Shown in pieces: positions 57,393 to 64,000 of a stretch of 64,000 nucleotides of DNA; positions within the stretch are counted from its first letter, which is position 1; every line of letters begins with the position of its first letter. The position numbers and the translations under genes are program-made. The notes beneath the pieces were generated by a model. That model saw nothing but the letters and a program-made list of their open reading frames with translations. It ran no database searches and was not told the origin of the DNA. The DNA is from Blumeriella jaapii. Its lineage: Eukaryota > Ascomycota > Leotiomycetes > Helotiales > Drepanopezizaceae. Location: the NCBI GenBank assembly GCA_009599575.1, contig VWND01000014.1:496001-560000 (forward strand). The letters run 5' to 3'.

Positions 57393-60300
57393 CAAACTTC
57401 GGTATTTCGTTTTTATATATTTACCGATGTATCTTTTAAATTCGCAATCAAAATCGATTTCGATATTTCGCTATTACGGCTTAAAAAACTTTTTATATAA
57501 TATTATTCGCAGCTGTATTATATAAAAAACTTTTAATAGCTTTTTTTATTTTACGCACAATTATTAAATTACAAAAATGCAATATATTTCAGAAACGTTT
57601 GAAATTACGATTAAGCAATTCTGAACCGTGCGAAATTTAAAATTCGAAAATCGCTTTTTTGTTTAAAAATAACAAATCGAATATTGGTTTATACGCTTCG
57701 ACCGCCGCGCTCGGCCCTTTTGAATTAAATCTCTTTTAATTAACGCCTAGCGAAAACTCAACCTTTTAATTTTACGCTTTGTGATTATGGCAATTACAAT
57801 TTGCGGCTTTTTATTAAAAGTAGTAAAAAAATGGCTATGCGTGCATTAGCCTAAGCCACGGAATATCGAAACCGTAAATCATACAGCAATATTATATTAA
57901 TCTAGTCAATTTATTAAAAAACAAGTTTTTCAATATATTATCCAAATGTTTGGACGCAACCTTATTTTATTTAATTTTTTTAAAAAACACAAAAACCTTT
58001 TTAATAGCTTTTTTATTAAAAACGATTTTTCTTATATTAAAAATTCTTAATTTGCAATTTCAGAAAACACTTATTTATTTAATTTAAATTCCATTAATAT
58101 TTTTATTAATACTATAAACAACGACGCTTTTCGTTTTTTTATGCGAGGCCGCATACCCTTTTCTGGCTCCTTTGGTGCACTTTTATTTAATAGCGCTAAC
58201 GTTACCGATTTTATCGAGAAATATAAAAAAACCTGTGAAGATTTCGGAATTTTTAAAACTGAAATGTTCGACAAACTTTTTCGCTATTATAATTTAATTA
58301 TTAAAAATATTATTAAATCGATAAATAAATAAAAAGCTATTAAGATTCGAAACTGGCGTAAATTAATTAAAATTTTAAAATCGAAATTCCGAAATTACGA
58401 TCGCTAACAAATTCGCGATATTATCGCTTTTTTCAAACAGTTTGTTATAACGATCCGTTAAGCTAAAAAACTTAAGGTTTATTATCGTATTTATACCAGA
58501 GTTTTTAACGTTTTCGTTAATAAAAAAATTTTAAGCGAAATTGAGCAAAAAAGATTGTTTTTATTTAGCTTTCCAACCAGCATTCGCAACAAAACTATTA
58601 AACATTTTAAAATTAATAAACAAAATTCTAAAACCTTCGATTAGTATTTCAAATTTATAAAATTCGTTTTTAAATAAAATCAAAGCGAACGTATTATCGA
58701 AGCCATAAATCAAAAGAAATCTCTCTTTTTTTTTATTTATAAAAAAAAACGTGGAAGCTTTAATATAAAAATATGCCCAGCTATTAAAAGTTACCGAAAT
58801 CGCTAAAAAACAATTAGTTATTATATTATTTAATCGTTTTACAAAATTTATTAGTTTGGAAAAGCTTAACAAAAATATCGAAACTTTCGTATTAAAATTT
58901 ACCGATATTAAAATTCAAAGATTTTAAAGCAAAATCGAAGGTTTTATACAATAGCAAAAAAAACTTTCTTACGTTAATTCGGATAATAAAAACAATTAAA
59001 ATAGCTTTTATAACAATTACTTTTTTTAAAATGCGCGAAGCGATTAACTTCGCCAAGCTATCGTAAAAATAATGGTTGCCCAATGGCAACTTTTTCGTAT
59101 TAGCGATCAGGATCAGCGAAATATTAATTATAATAACGATTATTAAAAAAAAAGAAATCAATGCGGAAATCAAAATCGCGGCTATTAAAATGGTAAAAAT
59201 AATTATTAAAACAGACCCCGTGGCCCTAAGTATGGATTTTGTAATAATAAAAAAATTTACTGCGAAGAACTTTATATTCGCTCAGAATGCAAAGCATTTA
59301 ATTTTTATATAAATAATAGTATTTGTTATATTAATAAATACGAAGCAATCTGCTTCGGACCGACGGAAGCAGAAATAAACTCTTTTAATAAAGCTGAAAA
59401 TCAGAGCTGGTTGAATACTATCCGCTTGAAAATAAAAGGTACGAAATAGGACGACTGCTTGGAAAACAGGAAGGATGCGAAGACGATTTTTATTAGTAAA
59501 AGAAAAAATATTTCAAAAGGCGTATTAATTAAAAAAAAAACTTTTATTTTAAGCGTAAATAAAATTCAAATGTATGAATGGAAAATAAATATATATATTA
59601 CTAATATAAGTATCGCATTTGCAAATATTATAGCTGTATAATTAAGCCAGCGAATCATAAGAAAGCAAAGTGCTTCTGTTCTATTCGTCAAATCAATTGA
59701 TGTAAAAAAAAACATCAAAATCGAAAAAAAGAAAAATTTTGGAATTCGAAAAGAAACCGATAAAATTATTAAAAAAACGCCTATAATAAAAGAAATTAAC
59801 GACAATATAAAAGATATCGACACCGATATTCCGGTTTAAATTATTCAGAAAGTACCAGCTTTTAAACGCTTATTATTAATGCGAAGTGAAAAATAGATCG
59901 ATAAATATATTAGCCCCCGAAGCCGTCGATAAAACTATTAAAAAAATTATAAAACAAAAAATTAAATTGAAATTTAGCGATTTATTTAGCATAAAAGAAA
60001 AATTCGATAAAATTATTAATAAACAAATCCTTGTATTAAAAAAAAACGAGAAAATTAAAATCATCCGAAGAAAAAACGATTTTAAATTAAAAAAAAACTA
60101 GAAAAAAATTTATAATACCGCAGTTAATTTAGCCGATAAAAAGAAATCCTCGGAAAAAATCAGCCTTTTGGTTTTCGTTATAAAAATTTAAAAATCAAAA
60201 CGACGAAACTGCTTTTATATAGCTATAAAAGCGTTAAAAATAAAAATTATGCTTAAAAAAAGTACAACCGCTTTCGCTTTATTCGATAATAAAGCCGAAG

Positions 60301-63300
60301 TTAATTGTATAAACCAGGAAACAGCCGAAACTAATAATGTCCCGATTATTATCGATAAACGAATAATTTACACGACCGTTAATAGAAATACTATTAAATT
60401 TAATGAAATTATACGAAATATAAAAGTAAACGTTAGAAGTATTATTACTTATAAAAACTTTTTGATAATAAAAAAATGCTTTTATTTTATTATTTTTAAA
60501 ATGCTCTGGATTTTGAAAAGTTTCGTTAGCTTTAAATACACCGAAAACGGCCAGATAAAAGCTTTTTTTTGGAATTAGAATCGGTTTTTTTAAAATTAAA
60601 TTATCGTCGCCGGCGATAAGGTTTTTTTAATCGACGTTTTATCGGAAAACGAATAGCCGGCTTTGGCTCTAAAATAAACGCTGAGCTGTAACAAAACCTG
60701 GAAAATACTCGGCTAAAAGTATTCGCGTTATTAATCGAAATAGCACCGCGAATGAAATTAACTAATATTAATATTTTCGGCTATTAATTCGGAAATAAAA
60801 GTTTCGAAGATTTCGTTTTCGTATTAAATAAATCCGATTTATATATTCTATTTTTTTGTATTAATATCAGCATTTTTTACAAGCGCAAAGCTGATAAAGT
60901 ACGATTTATAAATTTTAACGAATTCGGTAGGAATATTTCCGAAAAAATAAACGATTAGTTTGAAAAAAATAAAGTAATAAAATTATTTCAACCAGTTATT
61001 AGCGAATTCGAAAAACTTATTACCGGCCGATTTTCCAGTTTATTATTTAACAGCCGATTTACAAAAAAACGATTCGATAATTTAGCAATTGGAATCCAAC
61101 TTTTGTCAAAAAAAAAAAAGGTTTTATACGAAGTCTTACGCAACCGAAAAAAAGCTATAGCCTTCGATTTTACCGAAATAAACTAATTTAGCTTTAACGT
61201 TACGCTTTATATCGATATTAAAACCGTGTTTTACGAAGCCTAATAAAAAAAAACCTTTTCAATTTTTAAAGCTTTTCAGAATAAAATAATCGAAATGCTA
61301 AAAAAATAAATTAAACAAAAAATCTTCGAATTTTGCTACGGCTTATATAAAAACAAATGGTTTATCGTTGCGAAAAAAAAAAAAAGCATTTATAAATTTA
61401 TTACCGCAGTCGTCGAAATAAACAAAATAACGATACGAAACGCCAACGTGCTATTTAACGTCGATTAATTTTCGAACGAATTCGCAAAATTAACGATCGC
61501 TTTTTTTTTCGATTTGTTTTTCGGCTACGATTATTTAATATTTGACCTACGATTTCGAAATATAACGGCAATTTAAATTTTAATCGGTTTATTGCGTATA
61601 ACGAAAATATTTATAAAAGTTATTAATTTAATCGTTTAATTCGTAAAAGTCGTATATAAATTTTTATAATTTGTATTTCCGATATTGCTTTTTTTTACGT
61701 TAACGACGTTAAAATAAAAAACTTTAAATTATATTATAATAATAAAAAGATTTTTCCTAAAATTCGACGCTATATAATAAAACATATTTAAAATATCGAT
61801 AAAATTATAGTTTGCTTCGAAAAAGCCAAAGCTATTATTAGCTTTCGATTAAAATTCTGCATATCCGAAATAAATATCGTTAGCTATATGATTAATAGCG
61901 CTAGCCGTTATTTTTAACGAAAAAAAATTAAAAAAATTTGCGAATAAAAAAAATGTAAAAATATTACCGAAGCCAAAGCTTTTATTAGCGTTATAATTTA
62001 CTACCGCAATTAAATCAAAATTTTTTTTCAAAAAACTGTATTTATTTACGCTACGATAAAAAAAGAAATCGATTTCGTTTGGAAAAAAAAACAAAGCAAA
62101 ATTATAAAAGTTTTTAAAAACGACTTTTTATCGGCCTTATCGCTTATACAAATCGATTACAGCTTAAACGCAAAAGAAATTATTTTAATTATCGACGCTA
62201 ATATTTTCGGTTAGAAAGCTATATTGCAACAAATCGATAAAAACAAAAAATAGTATTTTTCACGATTCGAAAACGGCTTATAATTTTTCGCGAAAACACG
62301 CTACGATATTATCAAACGAAAATATCGAAGCGCTTTTAAAATAATAAAAAAAATAAAAAGCGAATTGTACGGCGTGTATTTTATTTTAAAAACAAACGCA
62401 AAAGTTTTTGTCGATTAATTAAATAAAAAAACCAATAATTTATTAAAAGCGCTCGTTACTAATTAAATAACTTGGATGCGATTTATAAATTTCGAAGTTA
62501 AATATATTAAAAAAACGATTAATATAACGGCAGACGGCCTTTTTAAACAAAAACGTTTTTATTTATTTGATTTCGCTAAATAAAACGAATAAAATATCGA
62601 CGAATAAATCGCTGACGAAATCGGCTGCTTCGCTATTTGCGCTTTGGGTTTTACAAAACCAAAACCATTCGCGTTGCTATTTCGGCTGGTACCGCGAATA
62701 AAAAACATTAATTTTCGGGCCGAAAAAGCATTCGCGTTGCTATTTCGGCTGGCATCGCGAATGGATTTGACCGAAAACGATCGGAATAAGCCGACTAACG
62801 ACGAAAATAAATCTTTAATCGATAATTACGAAACCGAAGATTTTTATTTAATCGCATATTATTTAACCATTTTGTTTAAATTATTTAGCGTATTAAATTA
62901 TTAATTTAAATTATTTAAAAATTAAGTTTTCGATTATATTTTAGCCGATAAAAAGCTATATAAAATAAAAAATGATATATATCAAAAACGGCTAATAGTA
63001 AATAACAAAGCTAATAAATTTTAAATTATAAAAGAAGCTTACGAAAAAGTGTTTTATAAAAAAGCAAAAGCCATTTATCACCGAATCAAAAACGACTTTT
63101 AATAAAGAAAATGCTTCGAAAATTGCAAAGCTTTCGTTAAAAGCTGCGTTTTTTGTTAAAAACGAAAGCTTAGCCGAAAAAAAAATCTATTATATTCGAC
63201 GTGGTTTTTTAAAATTTAAAAAAAGATTAATTTCGACGTTATACGCGTATTAATTATCGATCGCGGTTATATATGCTTCGTATTCGCTATTAACGATTTA

Positions 63301-64000
63301 TTTAAATAGTTTGAAAAGCGATTTTTCCGAAACGCTATTTCCGAAGCTATAACGACCTTTTTTTAAAAAAACGTCGTATATCGATACGGTTTGTTTAGCA
63401 AATTAAACGTCGATAATAAATCCGAAAACAAAAGCGTTATCGAAACTTTTATAAAAAAATACGGAATCCAGCGTATTTAAATTTTAGCTTATAATTCGAA
63501 AAGCAACGGATTCGTTAAACGAGGCTATAGAAATATTTTCGACGGTTTTTTAAAAGCTATTCGAAAAGGTTATAAGCGTTGGTCGCGGAAATTTTCGGAA
63601 ATGCTTTTTATTATACGCATATATATATACGCTTTTATTAAAATAATTTTATTTTTTATTTAATACGGCAGAAACGTTCGATTACTTTTAGAAACAAAAT
63701 AGCTTGTATAAAAATTTTATAACGTAATTAAAATAAAAACGAAAGCGGATCTATTAGCAATAAGGTTTAAATAACTAAATTACCGCGATATAAATATAAA
63801 AAAAATAATTTTAAAAAAAAAAAATATAAAAAAGCAATTAAGAAAATCTGAGATAGGATTAAGATTTTAAAAAAGACGCTAATTAAAAAAGAAAATCTGG
63901 TTTTAATTTACGACGTTCAGCGCGCTATCGATAAATCGGCCGATATTAAGCTTGATTATAAATGGCTCGGATTTTACGAAATATGCGAAGCCGAGTTAAA

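Larger units (their letters stand above)
57104..64000 (+). mobile_element. Ty3/Gypsy-type LTR retrotransposon, copy B, RIP-mutated, runs off the window
   Basis: Second copy: LTR, primer-binding site, gag-like region (about 58190-59400), protease-like (about 60250-60480), reverse transcriptase (about 61130-61860), RNase H-like (about 62100-62500) and integrase core (about 63220-63700). Recognisable but broken phrases: RT start FDFTEIN near 61171, IRNANVLFNVD, IAFFFDLFFGYDY, and the catalytic box reading YVNDV near 61695 where active elements have an FLDD/YVDD-type box; integrase KLNVDNKSENKS and LAYNSKSNGFVKRGY near 63410-63520. Stops occur every few dozen codons. The 3' LTR is not in the window. 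Order PR-RT-RH-IN places it in Ty3/Gypsy rather than Copia. Confidence 0.88.

Noticed and set aside
1..64000. CRISPR array, rRNA gene or bacterial operon
   Set aside because: No spaced direct repeats of CRISPR type, no rRNA sequence, and genes are spliced eukaryotic genes.

Overview
The window reads as nuclear DNA of a filamentous ascomycete (Pezizomycotina). Evidence: short 44-90 base GT-AG introns with CTAAC/CTGAC-like branch sites, a Zn2Cys6 regulator, a fungal Dicer-like protein 1, a secreted cutinase-type protein and an unspecific-peroxygenase-type heme-thiolate peroxidase, plus an AT-rich retroelement block that looks RIP-mutated. Several proteins, especially the one at 19.6-21.2 kb, resemble families I associate with Leotiomycetes (Helotiales); that placement is an inference. 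All exon joins were made by eye from splice signals and reading phase.

Layout. 1-11.3 kb: ribose-5-phosphate isomerase (cut by the window edge), the divergent NEDD8-E1 subunit ULA1, a Zn2Cys6 transcription factor carrying two CG-dinucleotide frame breaks, a gene-poor stretch, and a HEI10/CCNB1IP1-like RING protein. 12-21.2 kb: a coiled-coil protein, a 47-bp minisatellite, an F-box/LRR-like protein, a decayed microbial-type PARG (DUF2263/TIGR02452) gene, and a lineage-specific protein with a GC-AG intron. 22-33.3 kb: a cutinase-family protein whose nucleophile serine is glycine, a 3.8 kb desert, a tRNA-Arg(ACG) with an intron, then a same-strand row of three BTB-like loci, one intact and two decayed. 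33.9-46.1 kb: Dicer-like 1, a 225-bp head-to-head promoter shared with the PP2A regulator TAP42, a heme-thiolate peroxidase and a BTB protein. 48.1-53.4 kb: a TM9/Emp70-type nonaspanin and a single-pass membrane protein. 53.76-64 kb: two nested or tandem copies of one Ty3/Gypsy-type LTR retrotransposon, both wrecked by C-to-T/G-to-A change.

Threads joining the genes. Genome defence appears twice: Dicer-like 1 (RNA silencing) and RIP-type decay of the Gypsy copies. The primer-binding sites of both Gypsy copies look complementary to the 3' end of the very tRNA-Arg(ACG) encoded at 26.6 kb, differing only by RIP-type transitions. ULA1 (neddylation), the F-box protein and the BTB proteins are all of families that feed cullin-RING ubiquitin ligases, although no cullin is present and a functional link is not shown. 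Single-gene frame breaks in otherwise well-preserved genes (Zn2Cys6, F-box, TM9) may be assembly indels rather than biology. No CRISPR array, rRNA, bacterial-type operon or clearly new multi-gene system was found; the most unusual items are the Ser-less cutinase, the tRNA-Arg primed retroelement and the partly decayed BTB row.
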